Shown: positions 25,173 through 32,979 of the stretch, one piece after another
Numbering within the stretch: position 1 is the first letter of the stretch
Layout: each line of letters starts with the position of its first letter
DNA from: Candidatus Calditenuis fumarioli
GTDB lineage: Archaea; Thermoproteota; Nitrososphaeria_A; Caldarchaeales; Calditenuaceae
Direction of reading: 5' to 3'
Assembly (NCBI GenBank): GCA_030059665.1
Contig: JANVYR010000002.1
Span: 185,261-249,260, forward strand
Length of the DNA stretch: 64,000 bases
Translations under genes and position numbers: made by a program
Notes under the pieces: model-generated
Seen by the model: the letters and a program-made list of their open reading frames with translations, nothing else
Databases searched by the model: none
Told to the model about the DNA's origin: nothing

Positions 25173-26018
25173 ATGTCATCCGGCACAGGTCTGAGGGGGC
25201 TCCCCGTCCTGCAGGTCTACAGGATGGACGACGACGTCTACGAGAGGCAGCGTCGTATCTGGAACCAGGACAGAATAGGCGCGATGCGGGTCCTGGTGGG
25301 AGGTGCGGGCGCGCTCGGGAACGAGATCGTCAAGAACCTCGTTCAGATCGGGGTCAAGCGCGTTTACGTAATCGACTTCGACCGTGTGGTCGCGTCCAAC
25401 CTTAACAGGTGCCTCTTCTTCCGGAGGAGCGATGCCCTCAGGAGGAGCAAAAAGGTGGAGGTGCTCGCGAGAAGGGCGAGTCAGATCAACAGCGACGTCG
25501 AGGTGGTCCCGATCCACGGCGACATCAGGGACCTGAGTGACGACGTCATCAGGGACGTGGACATCGCGCTAGGTGCCTTCGACAACTTCCACGCAAGGCT
25601 GGTCCTGAACCTGCGGTGCTACGAGAGGCAGGTCCCCCTCATCGACGGTGGCATCGAGGGACTGCTCGGGACGGTGCAGGTGGTGGTGCCTCCCTTCACG
25701 CCCTGCATCGAGTGCGGCATCACCGACATGGACCTCCAGCACCTTTGGGAGAGGTTCTCGTGCGGCGGCGAGGCCACCGGGCTGGAGGGGCCGAAAATCC
25801 CGTACGTTCCGATGACGGGGGCGGTCGTCGCAGGCATTCAGGTCGCCGAGTGCGTCAAGGTCCACCTCGGGCTGGAGCGCTTCAAACGGGAGGGGAACTG
25901 GAGCGACAGCGTTGGCGAGCCCATGGCGGGCAAATCCCTGCTGATAGACCTCAGAACGGGTTCGTTCTACGCGTATGACCTCCAGCGGAGGAGCGACTGC
26001 AACGTCTGCTCTCTTTGA
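25173..26018 (+). CDS. E1-like ubiquitin-activating enzyme (ThiF/MoeB/Uba superfamily)
   Basis: ATG at 25173 after a GAGGTG site (GTG 25167 is possible). The product is 281 residues: 'YERQRRIW' near residue 23, as in eukaryotic E1 subunits (YDRQIRLW); nucleotide-binding 'GGAGALG' at 43-49; 'VIDFDRVVASNLNR' with the conserved Asp and Arg finger; and two zinc-binding pairs, Cys178-Cys181 and Cys276-Cys279. Cys197 in 'FSCGGE' is a candidate catalytic thiol. E1 enzymes adenylate the Ubl C-terminal Gly with ATP and load the E2. This is the only E1 in the window, 16 kb from the Ubl-E2 gene, inside the secretion cluster. It probably activates the Ubl of 7971-8789 and perhaps the CysO-like protein. 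Confidence 0.92.
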   Translation: MSSGTGLRGLPVLQVYRMDDDVYERQRRIWNQDRIGAMRVLVGGAGALGNEIVKNLVQIGVKRVYVIDFDRVVASNLNRCLFFRRSDALRRSKKVEVLARRASQINSDVEVVPIHGDIRDLSDDVIRDVDIALGAFDNFHARLVLNLRCYERQVPLIDGGIEGLLGTVQVVVPPFTPCIECGITDMDLQHLWERFSCGGEATGLEGPKIPYVPMTGAVVAGIQVAECVKVHLGLERFKREGNWSDSVGEPMAGKSLLIDLRTGSFYAYDLQRRSDCNVCSL

Positions 26019-26057
26019 ACGGAGTAAGGTTATATGATCCAGTAAGGCACCACAATC

Positions 26058-28316
26058 ATGGGAAGAGACCCGCAAAGCACGAGCGAGATCGTTGCACGGA
26101 GCGTTCCGATCTTCCTCCTCCTGGTCCTCCTATTGACGCAGTCGGCACAGGTTCTGGTGGCGCACGCTCAACAGGACTCGTCACCTCCCATCAGTTTGCC
26201 GCTCAGGGCACCGCTTCCGGTGAACGTGATCACCGTTGGACTCAGGCCGGAGGTGCTGGGGCTGAGGACGATGGCGGAGCTTCAGCAGATACTCAGCACG
26301 CACGTCAGGTCAAAGGCCGCTTCCTACGTCGGCTTCAGCCTCGACGACCCGATCCTGATCGCCGAGTTCGACGTCCATCTCCAAGTTCTGGAGGCCCCCC
26401 AGCGGTTCGTGGCCGAGTTCGCCAACGATTTGTCCTTGGTCACATATGATCCGGCGAGGCTCCCGCTGGAGGCCAAGCAGGAGAACCAGAGGTACAGGGA
26501 CTTCGTCAGGTCGGCTTACGGCGGCACCGTGGCTGGCAGCCTGACGTTCACCCTGACCGACATGGAGGCTGTCGTTCAGCTCATGGCCTACTACACCGAG
26601 AAGTACATACCCGCGGTCCTGAACGACTACAACGTCTACCTCCTCTGCGGTAACTCTTTCTTCGATGGAAAGGTCCCGGTGTACTTCACGGTGGGCTACA
26701 CGCCAGAGAGGCAGGTGCCCAACGCGGTGGTGGGCCTCAACCTGTACGGAGGCATGTGGACCGGCCGGCACGTGGTGATCGACGTCTGCGCGGTGCCTAA
26801 CCCTTACGGCAACTTCGCGCCGAAGGGCCAGCAAGAGGTCCTCGAGTACCTGCCGGTATGGGTCTCCAACGACCCTGAATTCAGGATCGGGATGGTGGTG
26901 AAGTACGTGGACGAGGTCATCGACAACCTCTTCGTCAAGTCCCTGCTCTACCTGCCCCGGTATCAGGTGACCTACCTCTTCGACGTCGTGGTGATCGACC
27001 TGACCACCTCCGGTGGAGGGCCCTCCTTCTTGGTGAACAACTTCTCCCCTGAGCTCTTCGAGTACGCCATGAGGCAGCTGGCGCCCTACAACTACTACAC
27101 GAGCAGGTACAGCTACTACCACATAAGCGATGTGCCGCAGATGAGGCAGGTCATCCGCTCCTCTAGGGGATACCAGGTAATAGACGTGGAAGCGGCGCTC
27201 GACACAGCCCAGCGTCTCGGGATAATCAAGGAGACCGTGAAGGGTGTCGCTTACACGCCGATACTGATCTTCGTCTCGGACTCGGACATTTTCCCTGATG
27301 CGCCAGGCGTGCTCGGCATAGCATGGGCTGACAGGGAGGACCCCAGATATCCACGGGGGGTGGTGGTCGGGGCCGTGTTCAGCGCAATTCAGCGCGAGGG
27401 CCTCACGTTCACCGTCATCCACGAGGCAGGGCACACGCTTGGGCTGGCACACCCGTTCCAGGACCTCGACGAGTCGCAGATGGCCCCCGGCAGGTCCGGA
27501 AACCTCAGGCCGACGTTCGTGAACAGGTGGATCTACGCCTACGTCGACTCCGCGATGACCTACGCTAATGTGCTTCAGGTCACCGATTACCGGGACCTCT
27601 TCACATACAAGTACCCGATGAGGACCTTCTTCAGCACCTTCGACCTGGACGCGCTGGACAGGACCACGATCTCCCTCCTGCTGTACTACTACCTGCTCTA
27701 CAGACAGGAGGCTCTTGCGGAGCTCAACAAGCTCAACAGGCCGCTTGAGGCCTTCGAGAAGGGGAAGGAGCTTCTAAAGCTGGCTGACCAGGCCGCCGTC
27801 GATGCGGTCAGGCTATTCGAGCAGCATATGTACTTCGATCGGCTGGAGTTCGAGGGACTGGGATCGCAGCTGGTCTCCTCGTTCGATCACGCCTGGCTCG
27901 CATACGTCTCGGCTTACACCCTGTACAACCTGATCGTGGGCGTTCAGGACGCAGCGGCCTTTTACGAGCCCCAGATCGAGGAGCTGCAGCGCACGGTTGC
28001 GAATCTGAACGGCAGGATCAACGATCTGAGCTCCCAGCTCGAGGACTCGAGGAGGCAGACGGAGCAGCTGAGGACGGCGCTGGAATCGGAACGCCAGCAG
28101 AGGAATGCCATCCAGGCGGAGCTTGACCGGACGAAGGGCGAGCTGCAGCGGGCACAGCAGGATCTCGCGGCGAAGGAGAGGGAACTCTCCGACGCCAACG
28201 CCAGGGCAACGACCTACCTCTACGGCATGGTGGGGGTCGCCGTCGGCGCAGCGGTCGCGGTCGCGTCCGTGGTCGTCCTCAGCAGCAGGAGAAGGCCGAA
28301 ACCGACGGTAGCCTGA
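26058..28316 (+). CDS. Membrane-anchored metzincin-type metalloprotease with coiled coil
   Basis: The ATG at 26058 follows a TATA-like ttatatgat by about 25 bases. The 752-residue product has a signal peptide (about residues 15-38, ending 'AHAQQ'), a large ectodomain, a zinc motif His455-Glu-Ala-Gly-His459-Thr-Leu-Gly-Leu-Ala-His465 (metzincin HExxHxxGxxH), a coiled coil at about 635-720 ('LQRTVANLNGRINDLSSQLE' region), and a C-terminal transmembrane helix with a basic tail ('RRRPKPTVA'). So the catalytic domain stands outside on a stalk. It is the second surface protease in the cluster and may shave or mature surface or secreted proteins. Confidence 0.85.
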   Translation: MGRDPQSTSEIVARSVPIFLLLVLLLTQSAQVLVAHAQQDSSPPISLPLRAPLPVNVITVGLRPEVLGLRTMAELQQILSTHVRSKAASYVGFSLDDPILIAEFDVHLQVLEAPQRFVAEFANDLSLVTYDPARLPLEAKQENQRYRDFVRSAYGGTVAGSLTFTLTDMEAVVQLMAYYTEKYIPAVLNDYNVYLLCGNSFFDGKVPVYFTVGYTPERQVPNAVVGLNLYGGMWTGRHVVIDVCAVPNPYGNFAPKGQQEVLEYLPVWVSNDPEFRIGMVVKYVDEVIDNLFVKSLLYLPRYQVTYLFDVVVIDLTTSGGGPSFLVNNFSPELFEYAMRQLAPYNYYTSRYSYYHISDVPQMRQVIRSSRGYQVIDVEAALDTAQRLGIIKETVKGVAYTPILIFVSDSDIFPDAPGVLGIAWADREDPRYPRGVVVGAVFSAIQREGLTFTVIHEAGHTLGLAHPFQDLDESQMAPGRSGNLRPTFVNRWIYAYVDSAMTYANVLQVTDYRDLFTYKYPMRTFFSTFDLDALDRTTISLLLYYYLLYRQEALAELNKLNRPLEAFEKGKELLKLADQAAVDAVRLFEQHMYFDRLEFEGLGSQLVSSFDHAWLAYVSAYTLYNLIVGVQDAAAFYEPQIEELQRTVANLNGRINDLSSQLEDSRRQTEQLRTALESERQQRNAIQAELDRTKGELQRAQQDLAAKERELSDANARATTYLYGMVGVAVGAAVAVASVVVLSSRRRPKPTVA

Positions 28317-28425
28317 GAGCGATACTAACCTGCTTCTATTCTTTTTGCAGTGTTGGTCGGTGTTGCTGCGATCGGCCCGAATTTTTCGTATATGTTTAAT
28401 TATTGGACAATTGAAATGAGTTCGC

Positions 28426-28845
28426 ATGGGGAAGGGAAGCAGAAGGAACGAAGGGCTGAGCGAGGCCGTGACGACGATTCTGCTCGTCGTGATCGGGATA
28501 GCGATGGCGTTGATGATATGGCAGTTCTTTACGCCGCGACCCTCTGAGGAGCTCAGGATAGGGCCCATAGACGTCTCCGGCGGGACGGTCATCTTCACCG
28601 CCCAGAACGTGGGCAGCGTGGACGCCGAGATCGTCGGCGTGGCCTGCTATCCGCCGGGGAGCGCACCGCCTTCGACCGGGGGCGCAGTAACGCCGCTCGG
28701 CGGTGCGGACACAAAGCTGCAGCAGGGCGAGTCGAGCAGTTTCTCGGGCAGCTGTGCGGGTTCCGAGCCTGGCAAACCGATCAACGTGCTGGTCTTCACG
28801 AAGAACAAGGCCTACGGACCGTTCACGGTCATAGTCAGGAGCTGA
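28426..28845 (+). CDS. Archaeal type IV pilin (pilin N-terminal domain family)
   Basis: ATG start with a TATA-like run (gtatatgtttaatta) about 30 bases upstream. The 139-residue product shows the textbook archaeal pilin N-terminus: basic 'KGSRRNEG', then 'LSEAVTTILLVVIGIAMALMIW', as in the DUF1628/type IV pilin N-terminal family. A small beta-rich domain with paired Cys follows. The prepilin peptidase would cut after the Gly. It has its own promoter and could be the major subunit assembled by the ATPase and platform proteins encoded upstream. Confidence 0.85.
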   Translation: MGKGSRRNEGLSEAVTTILLVVIGIAMALMIWQFFTPRPSEELRIGPIDVSGGTVIFTAQNVGSVDAEIVGVACYPPGSAPPSTGGAVTPLGGADTKLQQGESSSFSGSCAGSEPGKPINVLVFTKNKAYGPFTVIVRS

Positions 28846-29282
28846 GAGCCGACTCGCGGTCCATATTTCGGTCCATATTTTGCTCCTCCATTTTCAACGT
28901 GATATGGTTCTCCAGGGCGCACGTCACCCGCCGTTTGGGAGGAGGTCAGTTGGCGACTGAAGCACCTCCGTGTAGGTTCGCGATGCGACGGGACGGATGG
29001 TGTTTGATGTCAAGCCCTGACTGTTAGGCAGTCGAGACGCAGGCTGGTTCACGGAGCGTCTGAAGGCCGGATTCATGCCCAGGAACTTCGTGTAGACGCT
29101 GGCGGTGCGTTGCCGGCCGTTTTCGTGGCGTCGCGGAGACCTCTCGACCGCACTTCGCGCCCCTTGAGCAGCCCTCCGGAGGACCAGAACTGGTGTAAAG
29201 GCTCGTGAAGGCGTTCCGGCGAAAAGTGATGGAACCTAGTAACTGGATCATTTTGATATATCAGATGGTATTTTGCTACCAC
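28846..29282. other. Intergenic stretch without a supported gene
   Basis: About 437 bases. A short tandem direct repeat (tccatattt, twice near 28860-28880) follows the pilin gene and may belong to its 3' end. The right end holds ttgatatatc at 29253-29262, the likely promoter of the pirin gene. No RNA gene is recognised. Confidence 0.5.
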
Positions 29283-30230
29283 GTGCCAATCCGTCCGGTC
29301 GCGTTCGTGCTGAGGGCTGTGGAGACGCGAGAGGGCGCGGGAGTGAAGGTCAGGAGGGCCTTCGGCGACCCGCTGGTGGCGCACGAGACCGACCCGTTCC
29401 TCCTCCTGGACGACTTCGGCTCGAGGTACCCGCACGAGTACCTCGCAGGGTTCCCCTGGCACCCCCACCGTGGCTTCGAGACCGTCACGTACGTCATCAA
29501 GGGCGAGGTTCACCACGAGGACAGCACCGGGATCAGGGGCGTCCTCAACAGCGGCGACGTCCAGTGGATGACCGCCGGAAGCGGGATCTTCCACTCCGAG
29601 ATGCCCAAACCAGCGAGGAGGGTGGTAGGCGACCGCGTCGAGAAGGACCCGGAGCACAGGGGAATCCAGCTCTGGATCAACCTGCCGCCGAGGCTTAAGA
29701 TGGTCAGGCCGCACTACCGGAACCTCCGCGGAGGCAACGTCCCCTCGGGTACCACGGACGACGGCATCGAGGTCAGGGTCATCGCGGGTCGCGTCAGCGG
29801 TCTGCCCGGAACCGGAACCATCGAGGGCCCGGTCGCGAACGTCTCGATCGAGGCTCAGGACGTCAGCTACCTCGAGCTCCTGATGCCGCCTGAGAGCAGG
29901 TTCGAGTATCCCGTGAGGGAGGGCTACACCGCCATAGCTTACGTGCTGGAGGGCGAGGTGCTGGTTCCGGAGTCTCCGGAGAAGTCGGTGAGGGTTCGGG
30001 AGAGGAGCGCCGTCCTCTTCGAGCGTGAGGGCGACAGGGTGGTCGTCACGGCAGGGGAATCTCCGGCGAGGCTGATCCTGCTGTCGGGCAGGCCCATCGG
30101 CGAGCCCATCGCCTGGTATGGCCCCATAGTGATGAACACGAGGGAGGAGCTGATCCAAGCCTTCAGGGAGCTGCGGGAAGGGACCTTCGTGAAGCACAAA
30201 GCCACCGAGGTCGACGACCTGAACCCGTGA
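29283..30230 (+). CDS. Pirin family protein
   Basis: The GTG at 29283 is preferred: TATA-like ttgatatatc lies about 26 bases upstream, and the extra N-terminal codons of the longer frame (from 29205) cross that promoter. The product is 315 residues. The N-terminal cupin carries pirin hallmarks, 'FPWHPHRGFETVTYVIKGEVHHEDSTG' as a region with metal-ligand His residues and a Glu, then 'GDVQWMTAGSGIFHSEM'; a second cupin forms the C-terminal half. Pirins are iron-binding cupins, some with quercetinase-like activity. The archaeal role is uncertain. It appears to be a single-gene transcript. Confidence 0.9.
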   Translation: MPIRPVAFVLRAVETREGAGVKVRRAFGDPLVAHETDPFLLLDDFGSRYPHEYLAGFPWHPHRGFETVTYVIKGEVHHEDSTGIRGVLNSGDVQWMTAGSGIFHSEMPKPARRVVGDRVEKDPEHRGIQLWINLPPRLKMVRPHYRNLRGGNVPSGTTDDGIEVRVIAGRVSGLPGTGTIEGPVANVSIEAQDVSYLELLMPPESRFEYPVREGYTAIAYVLEGEVLVPESPEKSVRVRERSAVLFEREGDRVVVTAGESPARLILLSGRPIGEPIAWYGPIVMNTREELIQAFRELREGTFVKHKATEVDDLNP

Positions 30231-30265
30231 ACCTTTTTCATCGAGTTTCGTGACGGGTTTGTTCT

Positions 30266-30703
30266 GTGAGGGCCTTCGTGATCGCTGCTGCAATGGTCCT
30301 CGTCGTCGCAACGTTGCTCTTCCTCCTCGTCTTGAGTTGGAACCCTGACAGCGGAGACCGTGGACAAGGGGTTCTGCTCAAGCTGGACAAGACCGAGCTT
30401 CGGGGTGAGCGGACACTCACCTACACGCTCGTTAACGGTGCTGGTTCCGAGGGGGACGTCTGCTTCGGCGAGCCTTACGACGTCCAGATCCTGAAGGACG
30501 ACTCGTGGGCCACGGCGGAGTGGATGAGGGACAGGGTATGGATTGCGATACTGTGGCGGCTGAAGCCAAACGAGTCCTTCAGTAGGCAGGTCCAGCTCCC
30601 GGACGACGTCAAGCCTGGGACATATCGGCTCGTGAAGGAGGTTCAGTTCTGCGATTCGGGACAGAGGCTCACGCTCACCGCCGAGTTCGTCGTGCTCGAA
30701 TGA
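30266..30703 (+). CDS. Secreted or membrane-anchored Ig-like small protein
   Basis: GTG start; 145 residues. Residues 4-25 are a hydrophobic signal anchor ('VIAAAMVLVVATLLFLLVLS'). The remaining ~115 residues look like one beta-sandwich ('TLTYTLVNGAG', 'SFSRQVQLPDDVKPGTYRLV'), similar to bacterial Ig-like lipoprotein domains, with two Cys residues (in 'DVCFG' and 'QFCDSG') that may form a disulfide. TATA-like aaccttttt lies about 30 bases upstream. No function can be assigned. Confidence 0.7.
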   Translation: MRAFVIAAAMVLVVATLLFLLVLSWNPDSGDRGQGVLLKLDKTELRGERTLTYTLVNGAGSEGDVCFGEPYDVQILKDDSWATAEWMRDRVWIAILWRLKPNESFSRQVQLPDDVKPGTYRLVKEVQFCDSGQRLTLTAEFVVLE

Positions 30704-30852
30704 CTTTCACGGGCCCTGCAGGTCTTCCTCGTTTTGCAGCCTTCCTCGCAACAGGATTGATGTCTCCCTTACTGCTTCTTCTTCACGCTCAGGCCTCTGA
30801 CATATGATGCAAACCAACCAACAATAAAACTGGAATATCCTTTCTTGGGAAC

Positions 30853-31029
30853 TCAGAAGTCCTCCTTGATGATGGTCTTCCTGCCGTTGGCCTGGCAACG
30901 CTTCACCGCCTTGTCGATCGCCTCCTTGACCAGCTCGTTCAGTCCCTCCAGCGCGTCGCTGCTGAGCCTGATTCCCTCCGGCAGCAGTTGCCTGACCTTG
31001 GACTCCACCACGAGCAGTTCCCTCGCCAA
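30853..31029 (-). CDS. Short histone-fold protein
   Basis: A 58-residue minus-strand frame starts at TTG 31029; a stop codon lies two codons upstream, fixing the start. The sequence follows the archaeal histone pattern: a helix with 'SKVRQLLPEG', then 'RLSSDALEGLNELVKEAIDK' matching the HMf-type 'RVSDDARITL' helix 2, and 'ANGRKTIIKEDF' matching loop 2 plus start of helix 3 ('HAGRKTIKAEDI'). It ends about 8-10 residues sooner than usual, so helix 3 is short. Such proteins dimerise and wrap or bridge DNA; this may instead be a specialised NF-Y-like subunit. It is a lone gene. Confidence 0.7.
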   Translation of the reverse strand: MARELLVVESKVRQLLPEGIRLSSDALEGLNELVKEAIDKAVKRCQANGRKTIIKEDF

Positions 31030-31142
31030 GGCTTCTCACGGATCGGTCCCAGGGGGCGCTATTTTGGCTTATTGAGCCAGGAGAGCACGGATCTCCCGAG
31101 TAATACCGGAAAATTGCTGGGAATGAGAAAAAGGGGTAGGGG

Positions 31143-31322
31143 TTACGGGACGGGCCTCAATACCTTCTCCAGCAGCTCCCTGTCCTCGAGGACTGCCCTC
31201 AGCAACCTGTCTGCGAGGTCGCGCATGGTCAGGTTCCGCTCGAGCGCCTCCCTCTTCAGCATCGCGTAAGTGGACCTCCTCACGTAAACGATCTCCCAGA
31301 ACTCGTCGCGTTCGGCGTCAGC
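31143..31322 (-). pseudogene. Ribbon-helix-helix protein, 5' end missing
   Basis: The minus-strand frame ending at 31143 encodes 'FWEIVYVRRSTYAMLKREAL' and 'LTMRDLADRLLRAVLED', a good ribbon-helix-helix DNA-binding domain of CopG type, followed by a short helix. No ATG, GTG or TTG precedes the predicted beta strand in frame; a GTG at 31283 would remove most of the strand. The upstream part runs into the divergent tape-measure remnant. It therefore looks like a gene cut at a recombination junction near 31.29 kb, although a rare start codon cannot be excluded. Confidence 0.5.
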
Positions 31323-31346
31323 TCGCTCGAGCTGGTTCCGAGGTTC

Positions 31347-32336
31347 ATGTCGGTCGTCAACGGCCTCTCCGCGCTGGTATCGCTCTCCCCCACGCTCTCG
31401 GGTGCCCTCGGTGCCGTCAGGGCAGGGTTCGCGGCGCTCTACGCATCGATGGGCCCGGTCGGTTTAGCGCTGCTCGGCATCGGCACAGCCGCAGCGCTCA
31501 TCGCGGCCAACTGGGAGAGTATCGAGCCACTCTTCGGACAGGTCGCCTCAACGGTCCAGTCGGCCCTCTCGCCGGCGCTGGACTGGTTGAGGGTTATGTC
31601 CTCGAGTCCCCTGGCGTCGCTGCTCGGCAACGTCCTCTCGTGGGCCCTCGGATACGTCGTGGAGCTGGTTCGGAGCTGGCACGCCGCGACCGCAGGGCTG
31701 GGAGATGCGCTCACCTGGTTCTGGAACGAGGTCCTCGTCCCCCTGCTGACCTACATCGCGGGCCAGGTCATCGGGACGTTCGACCTGGTCTCGAGGGCCG
31801 TCGGTTTCCTCGAGGCGGTGTGGCGTTCCCTCGGACGCGCGATCGAGGCGGTCTGGAAAAACGTCATAGTGCCTCTGGTCGAGTACCTGGTAGGTCAGGT
31901 GCTGGGGACGCTGAACGCGGTCTCCGAGGGCGCGAGGACGATGGCCGAGGTCCTGACGGGTGCCTTCAGGGCGATCTACGACGCCGCGGTCTCCTTCCTC
32001 GGGCCCGTCCTCGACCTAGTGAGGTCCATCGTCTCCGGCATCCAGGAGGCCTTCTCTTGGCTCCAGCGCCAGCTCGTGGGAGGCTCGATCGTCCCTGAGA
32101 CGTGGGAGGGCGTGGTCTCCTGGACCGAGTGGGGCGTCTCGGAGGTGGCGTCCAGCGTGGACCGGTTGGTCAGGGCCCTCGAGGGGGTTGGCGGCACACC
32201 GGCGCCGTCAGTGAGGAGCCTCTCGGTGAACGTCACGCTCCACGTCAGAGCGCCCGCGCAGGGAGGATACGGCTGGGAGGGGCTGGCCGAGGCGGTGAGC
32301 AGGGAGATCCTCCGGCGCCTGCGGCAGCACCTGTGA
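31347..32336 (+). CDS. Tail tape-measure-like protein fragment (viral remnant)
   Basis: The ATG gives 329 residues; the same frame stays open and protein-like for about 15 codons upstream ('FGVSSLELVPRF'), so the original gene was probably longer. The segment 'ALGAVRAGFAALYASMGPVGLALLGIG' and 'AALIAANWESI' is the signature of tail tape-measure proteins of tailed viruses. It is followed by repeated amphipathic helical units around Trp (e.g. 'WFWNEVLVPLLTYIAG', 'AVWKNVIVPLVEYLVG'). Tape-measure proteins are usually far longer, so this is likely the C-terminal part of a decayed provirus gene. No other head or tail genes adjoin it here. Confidence 0.65.
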   Translation: MSVVNGLSALVSLSPTLSGALGAVRAGFAALYASMGPVGLALLGIGTAAALIAANWESIEPLFGQVASTVQSALSPALDWLRVMSSSPLASLLGNVLSWALGYVVELVRSWHAATAGLGDALTWFWNEVLVPLLTYIAGQVIGTFDLVSRAVGFLEAVWRSLGRAIEAVWKNVIVPLVEYLVGQVLGTLNAVSEGARTMAEVLTGAFRAIYDAAVSFLGPVLDLVRSIVSGIQEAFSWLQRQLVGGSIVPETWEGVVSWTEWGVSEVASSVDRLVRALEGVGGTPAPSVRSLSVNVTLHVRAPAQGGYGWEGLAEAVSREILRRLRQHL

Positions 32337-32376
32337 CCCACAGGTTTTTTGGTCCGACCTCGGATTCGATAGCGGC

Positions 32377-32979
32377 TTGAGCGGCGAGCTGATCAGGTGC
32401 TTCGTGGCGATCGACGTCTTCACACCGGAGATCGTCAGGACCGTGACGGGTCTCGGGAGGGAGCTGGAGGAGGCGGGGCTTGTGGGGAAGGTCGTGGACC
32501 CCGAATCGCTGCACATCACGCTCCAGTTCCTCGGGGAGATAGGGAAGGACCTCGTTGAGCGGGTGAAGGAGGAGCTCTCCCGGATCGAGTTCAGGCCTTT
32601 CCCGATCAGGCTGGAGGGGGTCGGCTACTTCCCGGGCGGTGGGAGGATAAACGTCGTCTGGATCGGCGTCCGGGACCCTTCGGGCGAGCTCCACAGGCTC
32701 CAGGGCGAGGTCTCCAGTAGGCTCGGCGCTCTGGGGCTGAGGCCCGACAAGGAGTTCAGGCCCCACATCACCTTCTTCAGGGTCAAGTCGGTCCGGAACA
32801 AGCCGCAGGTCCTCGAGGCGATAACGCGTAGGGCGAACTTCGAGGTCGGCGAGCTCACGGTCGACCGCTTCAAGCTGAAGAGGAGCGTTCTGAGGCCCGA
32901 GGGGCCGCTGTACAGCGACCTCCTCGTGGTCAGGGCCAACAGGGGCGAGGAGACTTCAGGCCCGGGACTCACAGGCTGA
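32377..32979 (+). CDS. thpR: RNA 2',3'-cyclic phosphodiesterase (2'-5' RNA ligase family)
   Basis: TTG start; 200 residues. The two HxT motifs of the 2H phosphoesterase family are present: '[10 protein letters not shown]' near residue 48 and '[11 protein letters not shown]' near residue 130, with 'RCFVAIDV' at the N-terminus as in ThpR proteins. The family hydrolyses RNA 2',3'-cyclic phosphates or joins 2'-5' ends of tRNA halves in vitro. Length matches the family (about 180-200). It overlaps the convergent copper ATPase gene by 11 bases at the 3' end. Confidence 0.93.
   Translation: MSGELIRCFVAIDVFTPEIVRTVTGLGRELEEAGLVGKVVDPESLHITLQFLGEIGKDLVERVKEELSRIEFRPFPIRLEGVGYFPGGGRINVVWIGVRDPSGELHRLQGEVSSRLGALGLRPDKEFRPHITFFRVKSVRNKPQVLEAITRRANFEVGELTVDRFKLKRSVLRPEGPLYSDLLVVRANRGEETSGPGLTG

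Noticed and set aside
28855-28885. Direct repeat tccatattt as possible attachment site.
   Set aside because: Only 9 bases, tandem rather than flanking an element, and no integrase nearby.
29040-29095. Short peptide-like frame 'DAGWFTERLKAGFMPRNFV' on the plus strand.
   Set aside because: It faintly recalls a DUF1848-like segment but is under 25 codons, bounded by stops, and has no start or ribosome site.
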